Shown here: positions 33,982 to 45,195 of the stretch, piece by piece
Numbering within the stretch: position 1 is the stretch's first letter
Layout of the letters: each line of letters starts with the position of its first letter
NCBI RefSeq assembly: GCF_003576645.1
Contig: NC_044930.1
Location: 15,466,776 to 15,530,775 of the forward strand
Length of the DNA stretch: 64,000 nucleotides
Reading direction: 5' to 3'
Origin: Ipomoea triloba
Lineage: Eukaryota > Streptophyta > Magnoliopsida > Solanales > Convolvulaceae
Program-made: the position numbers and the translations under genes
Notes under the pieces: model-generated
The model's database searches: none
What the model was told of the DNA's origin: nothing
Seen by the model: only the letters and a program-made list of their open reading frames with translations

Positions 33982-36900
33982 ATGGCGTCGTCTGGGTCAT
34001 CATCATCATCATCTCAACCCTCTAACGCGTACAAGAAGGAACTGCAACATGTGCGGGCTCAACTTAACTAGGTTAAGGCTGGAAGTATCCTTGATAGAGA
34101 AGGATATATTGCACATTCCGACAACCCAGCTGTGACGAAGAAGATTGTCAAGAAATTCGAAAAGGCTGGACTACACAAATACTTGATTCACGATTACAAA
34201 AACGTCCATGCCCTAGACTACACAGAGTGGTTTGCCAATGCTAAAGTCAAGAAGAATTCCATCTCTAGCACTGTGCAGCAAACTCAAATCTCAATCACAA
34301 TGGGAGACATAAGGGCTGCTTTCGACTTTGAAGTAGCAGATGGAGCTATTTCTGACCTTTCAGAATACAATTTCGACAAGCAAGCAGTTTGGGACAGAGT
34401 TCGTTTAGATTCGGCTCCATCCAGTTCGACCTTTGCCCTTCGCAAGTTTCATCTCAAGGAGAGGTTTGCCAAAGCCGTGGACCTCATCATGAAATTCATC
34501 ATCAGTAAAGCATCCGGGACTGATGAGGTATCCACTGATATGCTGAAACTCATTGATGCTGTCTGGAACAAAGTCCCATTGGATTGGGCTCAGATCATCT
34601 ACAACTTCCTTCGTCAGCAAGTAGAGTCGAAGGTAGATCCCAAGACCAAGACTATCGTCAAAAAGGTTGGTTTTGGTTTCTTAATTCAGCACCTTTTGAG
34701 TATGAAGGGGTTCAGGCTAAGGGAAGAGAGAGAGGTTCATCGAAATACTTATATCGGTAGGACGAAAACTCTCGCCCCCAAAACCAGATCTGTAAAAGCT
34801 GCTCCCTCTCCCTCAAAACCTAAGGGAAAGGGTAAAGGGAAAACACAAGCCAGAGATGATGATTCAGATTCCACACCTCTGGGTGAAATAGTCAAAAGGG
34901 TCGCTGGTAAAAGGAAAGCCAGCCTAGCAGTAAGGAAGGCTAAGAAAGCCAAACCTGTTGCTGAACTTCGAGAGGTAGCACCCTCAGTGATTTCAGTTCC
35001 TTTTGAGGACAGGGCACAGGCTTAGGGGGAACCTCAGGCTACACTGGTCACTGAGGTTGAGAGAGTGCCTCCTACTAAGTCCATATCTGGTGAAATTATT
35101 GTGGATTTGAATATGGGTAGTGCTACTAAGACTGATGAGTTTGATGAGTCTGTTGATGTACCTCGAGATTTAGCTCGAGAGATGGAAGGCACTGGGATCA
35201 GTGATCCAGTGCGGATTGATGTTGAAGAACCGCATGTATGGGTTCGAGAGATGAATAGCACAGCAGAGGAGGTTCGAGATGTGGTCAGTGAACCAGAACC
35301 AGTTGCATATGTTAAAACTGACACTAATGCTGTGGAAGCACCGGAACAGGGCACTGTGGTCAGGGACCCAGTGCAAGGAGCCCAAAATATTGAATTAACC
35401 CCCACCGAATCTGCTCAAGTCGATGGCTCAATTGCTCAAGTGATAGCAGATGTTGGGTTGGGTGATGATCTCTCGGATCAGGATCGAGAGGTCACTGAAC
35501 AGGCTGTGCAAGTCACGCATGGTACAGAGGATCAATCTGTTGAGCAGATTGATATAGATGAGGAAATAGCCACTCAGTTGGAGGAAGAAGAAGATCATAT
35601 CTTAGATGATTTCTCTAGAGTGCTCAGGTGGATTAACTGGAGAGCAAGTCCCTTTATCCAACTGATGGCACAAGCAGCAGCAATGGAGGCGGAAGAACAG
35701 TTTTCTCTCAAGTGGTTGGGTATTTCTAAGATCCCAGCCCATGAATTACTTGACCTTGCCCATATCGTGCGAGTAACCAAGCTTAACAGTGAGAGATCAG
35801 ATAAGGGCAAAGGCATAGCTGCTGAGGAATCAGATGATGAGCTTGAGATGTCAACTGAGCAAGAAGCCAAATTTCAAGAGGACATCAGGCTGGCCACTGC
35901 GCTCTCTCTAGGACACCAAGTGGTTGATACGAGAGGTCCTGGGGAGACCTCAGGATTTGTTAGGGATGATCTTGAAAATCCAATTGCAACAGCAGCAACT
36001 CCAGTGTCCCAAGTAAGTGAATCTGCTCTGGACAGACAGGAAGCAGCTTCGAGAGGTGACTTCGAGACCTCTGAAGCACGTGAGGCAGACCCATGTTCCA
36101 TTCTCCTTCTGCCAGCTCTTGAGTCCACACCCTCCATTGACACCGATGAAGCACAAATAGTTCCAGAGGGTGTCATTCCTTTGCTCACCTATCCAGGTTG
36201 TCCAAGTGATGGCTGGCGACTACCATCCCCGTTTCTGTTGCCAGATGATACTTTACAAACCTTCACTGCCAGATACTATGAAAGGCAACCAATACAAGCT
36301 CAAGTTGCTTCTGAGATCATCGAAGTTCCAGATTCTCCTGAGCGCGCTGCTGAGCAACAAAATGAGCAAGGTGAGCAGATAATTCAAAATCCTGCTGGTT
36401 CGAGAGGTGATGAGGAGGAACAGACTCATTTTGAAGGTGGAAACCGAGAAGCACCTATCGAAGTACAAGTTCCTTCCTCAGATCCAATCCTACCTGCAGA
36501 TGATCAAGTTCCCAGCACTGGTTCGAGAGGTGATGCTGAGGAGGCCCCTCAATCAGATGGAAACCGGGAAGCATCTGAAGCAGAGGCTCCTTCCTTGGCT
36601 GATCCAGCCATTCCAGTAGCTGATGCTGAGGTCACAGGTTCGAGAGGTGAAGAGCAAGAAGTGATCCATTCCTCAGGTGGAAACCGGGAAGCGCCTGATA
36701 TGGAGCTACCTTCAAGCTCTGATCCCAGTGCTCCTGTTGACTCTCAGATTCATGTTCGAGAGGTGGACTCTGAATTGCAACACACGGGTGGAAATCTGGA
36801 AGCACCCAAGTCCCCTCCATGTAAAGGTACTTCTCCACCTTCTTCTCCTTCTTCTGATGATGATCGAAAGGTCAGAGATGCATTCCTTGGCGAGGTGCGC

Positions 36901-37789
36901 CATTTCATGGCTGATCAGTCTAAAAGAATGGAGCTTTTTGAACGAAAAATCACACTTGCCCAAATTTCATCAATGCCCACTGCTGAATCAGACCGCTCTC
37001 AGCCCAGCCGAGAGGAATTATTAGAGCAAATGACATGGGCTGAAGAGGCTGCCAGAGGTGCATGAGCAGAAGTTGCTGAGTTGAAGCAAGAGCTCAGGGC
37101 ATTCATGCATACCACTGAGCTTCGACAGGACATCATACAAAACTTGTTGGATGAACTGTCGAACCAAGTCCCTGCCCACCTCCAAAGTATAGTTGAAGGT
37201 ATGTCCATTCTTCTTTCAGATAAGGATGATGCCAACAAAGGGGAAACAGGAACAAAAGGGGAAAGAACTGGACAAAGTGCAGCAAGCAAGAAAAGGGCGG
37301 CAAGTGAACCTGTAGCTTCTGGTCCACCTCCTCCAAAAATTCCAAAAAACAAGCAGCAGAAAATTGGAGGAAGCCAAGAAAATGGAGGAACTAAGGATCC
37401 GGCAAACACTGGAAAAGGAGAAAAGGAGAGAAGAAGACAGAGAAAGAAGAAGAAAGAGACAAGAACAACAGTCAGAAAAAGAAAGAAAGGTCGATCAAGT
37501 TATGACCAACTTCAAGTTTGGATCCAGAGAAGACACTGAACAAAGTCTTGCCATTCTGATATTCAAACTTCTGAAGATTACTAAACTATAGGCCCACAGC
37601 AATATGACAGCAGAAGAGTGCATAGCATTGTGGAAAGATGGAGTAATTGATGGTGAGTTCGTTGGGGAAGCATACAGAAATTACCGGCACCTGGATGTCA
37701 CGGATGACTACATGAGCCTGGAAGATGTAAAAGACCCCATCAAGACACGAGCAGCCATTAACGAGAAGAGGAAAGCCAACAAGAAGTAA
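33982..37789 (+). pseudogene. Copia third ORF, about 1270 codons, few breaks, unknown function
   Basis: Start ATG 33982 (MASSGSSSSSSSQPS). Parts in order: an N-terminal globular region (about codons 50-240) with WFANAKVKKNSISS, ITMGDIRAAFDFEVAD, RFAKAVDLIMKFIISKASG and WNKVPLDWAQIIYNFLRQQV, which resembles by pattern the Athila ORF1 core of the tandem array; a Lys-rich, NLS-like stretch (SKPKGKGKGKTQ, then KRKASLAVRKAKKAK); a long acidic region; four repeats of about 40 residues with GSRGD and GGNREAP; a coiled-coil-like end and a very charged K/R/E tail. Breaks: TAG 34069, TAG 35023, TGA 37063, a frameshift near 37350 and TAG 37589. No membrane segment, so it is unlike the env-like ORF reported for SIRE1. 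Confidence 0.6.
36396..36815 (+). repeat. Four protein-coding repeats of about 120 bp in the third ORF
   Basis: Each repeat holds a GSRGD/GSRGE or VREVD start, then GGNREAP or a variant, then PSSDP-like residues. TTCGAGAGGTG recurs at each start. Divergence between units shows that this is not an assembly duplicate. Confidence 0.7.
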
Positions 37790-38261
37790 GCTCTCGTAGT
37801 CCAAGCTCCATTTTAATCCAGTTTATTGCTGTACATATTGGTTCTTGTCATCTTTATCTTTCTGCTAAGTTAAACTCTATTAAACACTCTTCGTTCTTAA
37901 TATATATATATATAGGGATGCACTCCCATGCGAACTGCCGCCCAAGTAAGAAATGAGAACGCTCTACAGCCGTCCACGTGGCCAGATCAATGAATCATAT
38001 GCAATTTAAAAAAAATGACACGGTGGCATTTTCGTAAATATCTGGAACTTTGGTGCACCTAGTTTCACTTACAAGTGCACCTAGTTTCACTTAAAAGTGC
38101 ACCTAGTTTCACTTACAAATGTACCTATTTTTGCACCTATTTTCACTTACAAGTGCAAGTAATTTGCCTTGTTAATATTCATGCACCTATTTACGCAAAT
38201 ACTTTCACTTACAAATGCAAGTAATTTAACTTGTTAATATTCATGCACCTAGGTGCACCTA
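37790..38261. other. Truncated 3' flank, TA run and GTGCACCTAGTTTCACTT minisatellite
   Basis: After the third ORF come about 110 bp of ordinary AT-rich sequence, a short (TA)n at about 37898-37913, then AGGGATGCACTCCCATGCG, which looks like the start of a different element. From about 38050 to 38250 a 20-22-bp word (AAGTGCACCTAGTTTCACTTA, drifting) recurs about seven times. At 38262 it abuts an ORF1-like copy. Confidence 0.55.
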
Positions 38262-39063
38262 ATCCTAGGCATAACTCCGTTACAAACGGTCCTATAAAAA
38301 CGGATTGAACATTTGGCTTATTTTGAGAGGCAAACCATTTCCTCACTTGGACTCCCATGTTGACATCAACTTCCTTCTCCATACTCCACATGTAAAACAA
38401 ATATTGTCGGTAGGTCTTGTTCAAATTTGTTTTCCTTCCTGACAAGTTGATTGCTAAATTAAGTTCGATTGCCTTGAGATGATTCATTCGGATGTTTCTT
38501 GCCATCAAGTTGCTAAAGTTATACTCCGCATCATTCGTAATATGGGTCGCGGCATCTCTATCGGAATCAAACTCCACATGGTACCTCCGGAAGTAAGGCA
38601 TGCTCATCTCATCACGGGTATGTAACCCAAGTATCAATGCTACCTCATCAACGGAGTGATTATATCTCACATAAGAAATGGAAAAGATCATCACGGGCAT
38701 AGTTTGGCTATTTCTTTATGTTCAAGGAAGCAAGAAACTCATAGTTAACTGGGGTATATGTCGGCCCTCTCCATTCGAATACATTGCTCCATTGCGGGTG
38801 TTTTATAAACCGATTTACCCTGTCTTCCCAAACGAATTCTCTAAGCACACTCGGATCAAAGTATTTACCTCCAAATAAATTCTTTGACTTATACACATCT
38901 ACAAGTGCCAGTTGTTCATGATTAAGCCTCGGAGAACCCTTGTCCCTCTTGCATTGGGATCAACTTGTGGTGGTGGAGGTGGTGGTTATGCTCTAGCCCT
39001 TATTCGGCTAGTGCTTGCTTCCTCATAATTCCTTTTCTTGGCTTGCTATTTGGTTCTTCCCAT
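38262..39063 (-). pseudogene. ORF1-like copy m6, 3'-truncated
   Basis: ATG at 39063 and core frame 38700-38209. The gene is cut after FIGPFVTELCLG at the junction with the minisatellite (CCTAATCCTAGGCATAACTCC). It has the 1-bp loss in the GLTHEQ region, as most plus-strand copies do, and a deletion in the LFGKRYN block near 38670. Confidence 0.7.
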
Positions 39064-39310
39064 CTCCTACAAAAAGAGGTAAGTTGCATGAAAAATAAAG
39101 AAATGTAAGTCGGAACCCCACGCATGGGGCACCTAATGTTTTAGTGGTACATATCTCAAATTGTTTTTTTCTTTCTTCAAATCTCTTCATTTCTTTGGCC
39201 TTGGAGTGGCGGATTCCTTCATTGGCCTCCATATGATGGTGGATGGAATTGGTTAGCCAATTGTGCTTGGAGCTCCTCAATCTTTCTCTTGTTGTGCTCC
39301 ACCGCTTCTC

Positions 39311-40397
39311 TTATCCGTGCAATTCCTCATCTTGCCTTGTGCTTTGGGCTTGTAGATTCCCAGTCCATCATCACGGGTTCAACATGTTGAACGCCCTCTC
39401 TAACTTGTTGTTGTTGCTCTTTTTTCCTTCATCATCTTCTTCCTCTTCTTCCTCTTCCTTATCACTAATTAGAGGGGCATCATCACTTCCCAACTTAATG
39501 TTCATAGCAAAGAAGTCTTGGACGGTAAATGCTTTCATCTCGGCTTCAACTTTCTCACCAATAAGATCCGCATCAAGCCCTAATCCTAGGAATAACTCCG
39601 TTACCAACAGTCCTATAAAAACGGATTGAACATTTGGCTTATTTTTAGAGGCAAGCCACTTCTTCACTTGGACTCCCATGTTGACATCTGCTTCCCTCTC
39701 CATACTTCACATGTAAAACAAATCTTGCCGGTAGGCCTAGTTCAAATTTCTTTTCATTCCCGACAAGTTGATTGCTAAATTAAGTACGATTGCCTTGAGA
39801 TGATTCATTCGGATGTTTCTTACCTTCAAGTTGCTAGAGTTATACTCCGCATCATTTGTAATATGGGTCGCAACATCTCTATCGGAATCAAACTCCACAT
39901 GGTACCTCCGGAAGTAAGGCATGCTCATCTCATCACGGGTATGTAACCCAAGTATCAAAGCTAGATGATCAACGGAGTGATTATATCTCTTCCCGAAAAG
40001 CACATAAGAAATGGAAGAGATCATCACAGGCATTGTTTGGCTCTTTCTTTATGTTCAAGGAAGCAAGAAACTCATAGGTAACTGGGGTATATGTCAGCCC
40101 TCTCCATTCAAATACTTTGCTCCAATGCGTGTGTTTTAGCAACCGATTTACCTTGTCTTCGTAACCGAATTCTCTTAGCACACTCGGATCAAAGTATTTC
40201 CCTCCAATTAAATTCTTTGACTTATACACATCCACAAGCGCCAGTTGTTCATGAGTTAAGCCTCGGAGGACCCTTGTTCCTCTTGCATTATGATCAACTT
40301 GTGGTGGTGGAGGTGGTGGTTGTGCTCTAGCTCTTGTTCGGCTAGTGCTTGCTTTCTCATAATTCCTTTTCTTGGCTTGCTCTTTGGTTCTTCCCAT
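39311..40397 (-). pseudogene. ORF1-like copy m7, long N-terminal frame
   Basis: ATG at 40397; 138 codons are open (40397-39981), then the frame shifts at the extra residues CDDLFHFL near 40010 (an insertion in the KKSISYVL block, also seen at 38690). The core continues in 40033-39737, and 39703-39371 covers WLASKNKPNVQSVFIG to the acidic linker. Together these span the full domain set with few breaks. Confidence 0.75.
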
Positions 40398-41572
40398 TTC
40401 CTATAAAAAGAGGTAAGCTGCATGAAAAATAAAGAAATGTAAGTCGGAACCCCACGCATAGGGAACCTAATGTTTTAGTGGTACACATCTCAAACAGACA
40501 TCATTCAATCATTGTTTTTTTCTTTCTTCAAACCTCTTCCTTTCTCCTTCATTGGCCTCCATATGATGGTGGATAGAATTGGTTAGCCAATTGTGCTTGG
40601 AGCTCCTCAATCTTTCTCGTGTTGTGATCCACCACTTCTCTTATCCGTGCAATTCCTCATCTTGCCTTGTGTTTTGGGCTTGTAGAAACGCCATTTGTTC
40701 TTGGTGCAATTGCATATGAAAGGCTCTTGTAGATTCCCAATCCATCATCATGGGTTCAACATGTTGAATGCCCTCTCTACCTTGTTGTTGTTGCTCTTCA
40801 TTTCCTTCATCATCTTATTCCTCTTCTTCCTCTTCCGTATCACCAATTAGCGGGGCATCATCACTTCCCAACTTAAGGTTCATAGCAAAGAAGTCTTGGA
40901 CGGTAAATACTTTCATCTCGGCTTCAACTTTCTCACCAGTAAGATCTACATCAAGCCCTAATCCTAGGAATAACTCCGTTACCAACGGTCCTATAACAAC
41001 GGATTGAACATTTGGCTTATTTGGAGAGGCAAGCCACTTCTTCACTTGGACTCCCATGTTGACATCCGCTTCCCTCTCCATACTCCACATGTAAAACAAA
41101 TCTTGTCGGTAGGCCTTGTTCAAATTTGTTTTCATTCCTGACAAGTTGATTGCTAAATTAAGTACGATTGCCTTGAGATGATTCATTCGGATGTTTCTTG
41201 CCTTCAAGTTGCTAGAGTTATACTCCGCATCTGTAACACCCCGGCTCGGCTATACCGTACATCCGGAGTAGTTACCGCCACACCTAGACTGAACCTAATC
41301 AAATCTAGAAAGAGTTCACTCTAGATGCACAGGCTAAAGATAAGGAAACTGTATCAAAACATCATAACCATCATAACTTTATATATATATATATATAGCA
41401 TCAGCAAAAGAGTAGCTAAACTAGCTACTAACATGTGTACCGTAGTTTTCTTACAGCCCATTAAACAAGAGTTTGAGCTAAACCCGACCTTACTAGCCAT
41501 CTTAGATCTACCATGGCTACAAAAGATATATACACAAAAAGGCCAGTCCTGACTTTTCTCCCGAGACACAAT

Positions 41573-42016
41573 CTAATCTAATGAGCGGTACACCGGGCCA
41601 GTATACGTGCCGTGCCACTCGCCCTTGAACAAGGTAATATGGTCTAGGAAGTTACAAGTGCTGATGACCGTCATCCACTCCTCATGATACTCCGGAGGAC
41701 TAGGGTCCCACGGATAGGGGTAGTGAACGACAAACTCAAGGGGGTCACTCTCCGGTAAAACCTCAATGGGATAAAACCCATAGCTCGCCTGGATGACATC
41801 CATAGGACACAATGGATTAACGGGGGCAGGAGACCAAACAGATACCACTGGGGGAACAGGAGTAGGAACGGGGTCAGGAGTACAAGCCGGAACTGGAGGG
41901 TCTGGAGCGTAGCCGGGAGCAAACAGGTCATCACCCGATAAGTACTGTGCATAGTCGTCATAGTCTAAGATAGGAAACATGAACTCTGACGGGTCATCAG
42001 AGTTCCGGGGCTGCAC
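41573..42016 (-). CDS. Unidentified 147-codon frame inside the LTR
   Basis: Minus-strand frame starting MQPRNSDDPSEFMFPILDYD, Pro/Asp-rich, with PDPVPTPVPPVVSVWSP and ending TYTGPVYRSLD. I know no homologue. It lies in the part of the LTR that would be near its 3' end on the minus strand. It may be a chance frame kept open by biased composition; I list it because it is the longest frame in the insertion. Confidence 0.2.
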   Translation of the reverse strand: MQPRNSDDPSEFMFPILDYDDYAQYLSGDDLFAPGYAPDPPVPACTPDPVPTPVPPVVSVWSPAPVNPLCPMDVIQASYGFYPIEVLPESDPLEFVVHYPYPWDPSPPEYHEEWMTVISTCNFLDHITLFKGEWHGTYTGPVYRSLD

Positions 42017-42639
42017 GAGCCCACGCTAGACTACATCTGATAAAGGACACAACGAAGTATAGTTAGCACGACGGCTAAGTAGGGAAATCCATTGTCACTC
42101 AAAAGTAAACAAAGGTTTCGAAAATATAATAATTAGAAAGCTGTAAAGTTTACCCATAAGTTGAAAATCTACCTGCAACCAGATTATCAACAATAGATAA
42201 CATAGTAGTATGTGCGAGGTCAGTCAACATATAATACTTTTTATTTCCGAGAATTTTTCATCATTTTTAACTCAAAAGAGAGAGAGAGTTCAGCAACACG
42301 TTTCAGTGCTTAAAATACGTCACATTTTGGGATAGAATCATTTCTTTCTCAAGGTCGTTAGAGAGTAACTCTTTTCTCATCATTAAAACCTCCTTAGTTT
42401 CATATTAGTAAGCGTGAGGCCTTTGGAGCATTCTCATAACTCCCTCTCTGACCACTTGGATCATCGAACTCGGGTTCAGTGGTCATCACCCGGTCTAACA
42501 CTGATCCCATGGACGTAAGGTTCGTTAAAATGATTCCTAGCTGGCCTAGCCAGGTCCGTTAAAACGACACCTACCCGAACTTCTGGAGTAACTATACTTT
42601 TAAGTGTGCACACCCCCATAGGAATACCTCATCCTACGA

Positions 42640-42800
42640 GTTATATAGTACCCGGCGATTAGACTTCGCCCTGCAGTATGAACTAGTCATACAATATAAC
42701 ATAACGACGAAAAGACTTCGCCCTGCAATATGAATGATCATACAATATAACACAACGACCACTGGGCAATGGCACTTAAAGCCACCCGTGGGTTAATCAA
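42640..42800. repeat. Local duplication GACTTCGCCCTGCA(G/A)TATGAA
   Basis: The word GACTTCGCCCTGCAGTATGAA (second copy with A for G) plus the following CATACAATATAACA occurs twice about 55 bp apart, in an otherwise featureless LTR part. 42017-42968 holds no gene. Confidence 0.6.
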
Positions 42801-42968
42801 GGTCCTCCTCAACTTACTTTAGAAACTAAGGTTTTGAAAACATGTTCCTTCCTTCAGTTTTCTTTCTCAAATTATTTCTTTTGGGCATATTTCTCATTCG
42901 AGCCCAATACTTGAAATTGGCTACCTCATTAGCTCATAAAGGATTTTCAACACAATTCCTCAAGTGAC

Positions 42969-43691
42969 AAGAGTTATACTTGTTTCTCAACAACAATATT
43001 TTTCTTCCAAAGTGATGAACATAATTTACAAAATAATATTTGAACTTCCAAAAATTGAACTCGGTTGCCCGTAGGCCTTTCAAACATTATAACATTCAGG
43101 AGCAAAAACCTCGGAAGAAAGTTCGGTCGAAAACGGATCCGCGTCGCGCAGGCGCGCGGATGTCCGCACCGCCAGACGCACGGCGGACGCGCACGTCCGG
43201 GCCGCGTCCGCCCGTTCGGCTTTGGTTTCGCGTTCTGGACGCCAATGGACGCGCGGTGGACGCGCGTCCAAGGCCGCGTCCGTCCGATTCTGCCAACTTC
43301 GGGCAGCAAAAACCGCGCTGTAACGCCTCNAAGAGTTATACTTGTTTCTCAACAACAATATTTTTCTTCCAAAGTGATGAACATAATTTACAAAATAATA
43401 TTTGAACTTCCAAAAATTGAACTCGGTTGCCCGTAGGCCTTTCAAACATTATAACATTCAGGAGCAAAAACCTCGGAAGAAAGTTCGGTCGAAAACGGAT
43501 CCGCGTCGCGCAGGCGCGCGGATGTCCGCACCGCCAGACGCACGGCGGACGCGCACGTCCGGGCCGCGTCCGCCCGTTCGGCTTTGGTTTCGCGTTCTGG
43601 ACGCCAATGGACGCGCGGTGGACGCGCGTCCAAGGCCGCGTCCGTCCGATTCTGCCAACTTCGGGCAGCAAAAACCGCGCTGTAACGCCTC
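42969..43691. repeat. 361-bp perfect direct duplication around one N
   Basis: 42969-43329 and 43331-43691 appear identical, separated by a single N at 43330. Each copy holds a GC-rich block (43110-43310) with many GGACGCGCG and GCGTCCG words. Best explained as two contig ends that overlap but were joined through an N. Confidence 0.9.
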
Positions 43692-44053
43692 GATTTTCCA
43701 CTATTTTCACAAGTATAAACCTATATGAACCTAAATACAACATATACATGCATAAATTAGCTATGAACATGCATACAAAAATTACCAAAAATTCAAAATG
43801 TAGTTTTTTGAGCCAACTAGTAGATCCTCAAGTTTAACACAGTTTTCACATAAAATTCCTAATCTTATAATTTACTAGCAGTTGTTCATTTTCAAGTGAC
43901 TAAACCGACTTAAGGGATTCCTTACCTCCCAAGTAGTTTTTACACCGCAGAAAAGATGGTGATCCCTTTCTTCAATTTTCCACCGAAGGTCCTAAATGAC
44001 GATCACCATAACAACAATAATCTCATGAATCCTTAGCTTAAAATTAAGTTCTA

Positions 44054-45195
44054 GGAAGGATTCTAGTCATTTTTACCGAATAAAACCAAAGTTTTACCTA
44101 TTATGGAAGCACTTGTGTAGGAAAATGGCTATGGAGTTCTTGGATCTCAAGAGGAAGATGATATTTTCCTTCTCTCCTTTTTCCTTCTCTTAATTTCGAA
44201 AATGGGGAGTGTGGGAGATGGTAACTTGGATCATAAGTTAACTAGCATGCTTATCCCATACTCATTCTAATTAATTAATTAAAATTTACCACATGGTAAA
44301 TAAGGATGCCACTTGTCACAACCCTATGGTATGGCTACTATGGAAGGATTCTAGTCATTTTTACCGAATAAAACCAAAGTTTTACCTATTATGGAAGCAC
44401 TTGTGTAGGAAAATGGCTATGGAGTTCTTGGATCTCAAGAGGAAGATGATATTTTCCTTCTCTCCTTTTTCCTTCTCTTAATTTCGAAAATGGGGAGTGT
44501 GGGAGATGGTAACTTGGATCATAAGTTAACTAGCATGCTTATCCCATACTCATTCTAATTAATTAATTAAAATTTACCACATGGTAAATAAGGATGCCAC
44601 TTGTCACAACCCTATGGTATGGCTACTATGGAAGGATTCTAGTCATTTTTACCGAATAAAACCAAAGTTTTACCTATTATGGAAGCACTTGTGTAGGAAA
44701 ATGGCTATGGAGTTCTTGGATCTCAAGAGGAAGATGATATTTTCCTTCTCTCCTTTTTCCTTCTCTTAATTTCGAAAATGGGGAGTGTGGGAGATGGTAA
44801 CTTGGATCATAAGTTAACTAGCATGCTTATCCCATACTCATTCTAATTAATTAATTAAAATTTACCACATGGTAAATAAGGATGCCACTTGTCACAACCC
44901 TATGGTATGGCTACTATGGAAGGATTCTAGTCATTTTTACCGAATAAAACCAAAGTTTTACCTATTATGGAAGCACTTGTGTAGGAAAATGGCTATGGAG
45001 TTCTTGGATCTCAAGAGGAAGATGATATTTTCCTTCTCTCCTTTTTCCTTCTCTTAATTTCGAAAATGGGGAGTGTGGGAGATGGTAACTTGGATCATAA
45101 GTTAACTAGCATGCTTATCCCATACTCCTTCTAATTAATTAATTAAAATTTACCACATGGTAAATAAGGATGCCACTTGTCACAACCCTATGGTA
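44054..45195. repeat. 288-bp tandem repeat, four copies
   Basis: Units start at 44054, 44342, 44630 and 44918 (last one about 278 bp). The first three look identical; the fourth has at least one change (CATACTCCTTC for CATACTCATTC). The chance frame of 62 codons in each unit is not a gene. Confidence 0.92.

Larger units (their letters stand above)
25293..37900 (+). mobile_element. Sirevirus-like Ty1/copia element with extra downstream ORFs, no 3' LTR
   Basis: 5' LTR, PBS, gag with CCHC knuckle, protease, integrase, RT and RNase H are in copia order (integrase before RT). The RT/RNase H resembles the SIRE/Maximus lineage ([25 protein letters not shown]). Downstream of pol lie a 107-codon ORF and a third ORF of about 1270 codons, each with a TATA-like box. 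I found no second copy of the LTR; sequence passes into an AT-rich repeat at about 37900. Right boundary is approximate. Confidence 0.75.

Noticed and set aside
34749..37409. Minus-strand frames of 60-136 codons opposite the third ORF
   Set aside because: Shadows of a long biased plus-strand frame; none has a start context or motif.
43040..43837. Arg/Pro-rich frames of 100-150 codons on both strands at 43040-43837
   Set aside because: They come from the GC-rich block, appear on both strands and in several frames, and are duplicated only because of the probable assembly duplication.
44293..45057. Three identical 62-codon frames at 288-bp spacing
   Set aside because: Chance frame within a tandem repeat unit; not conserved outside it and without a recognisable motif.
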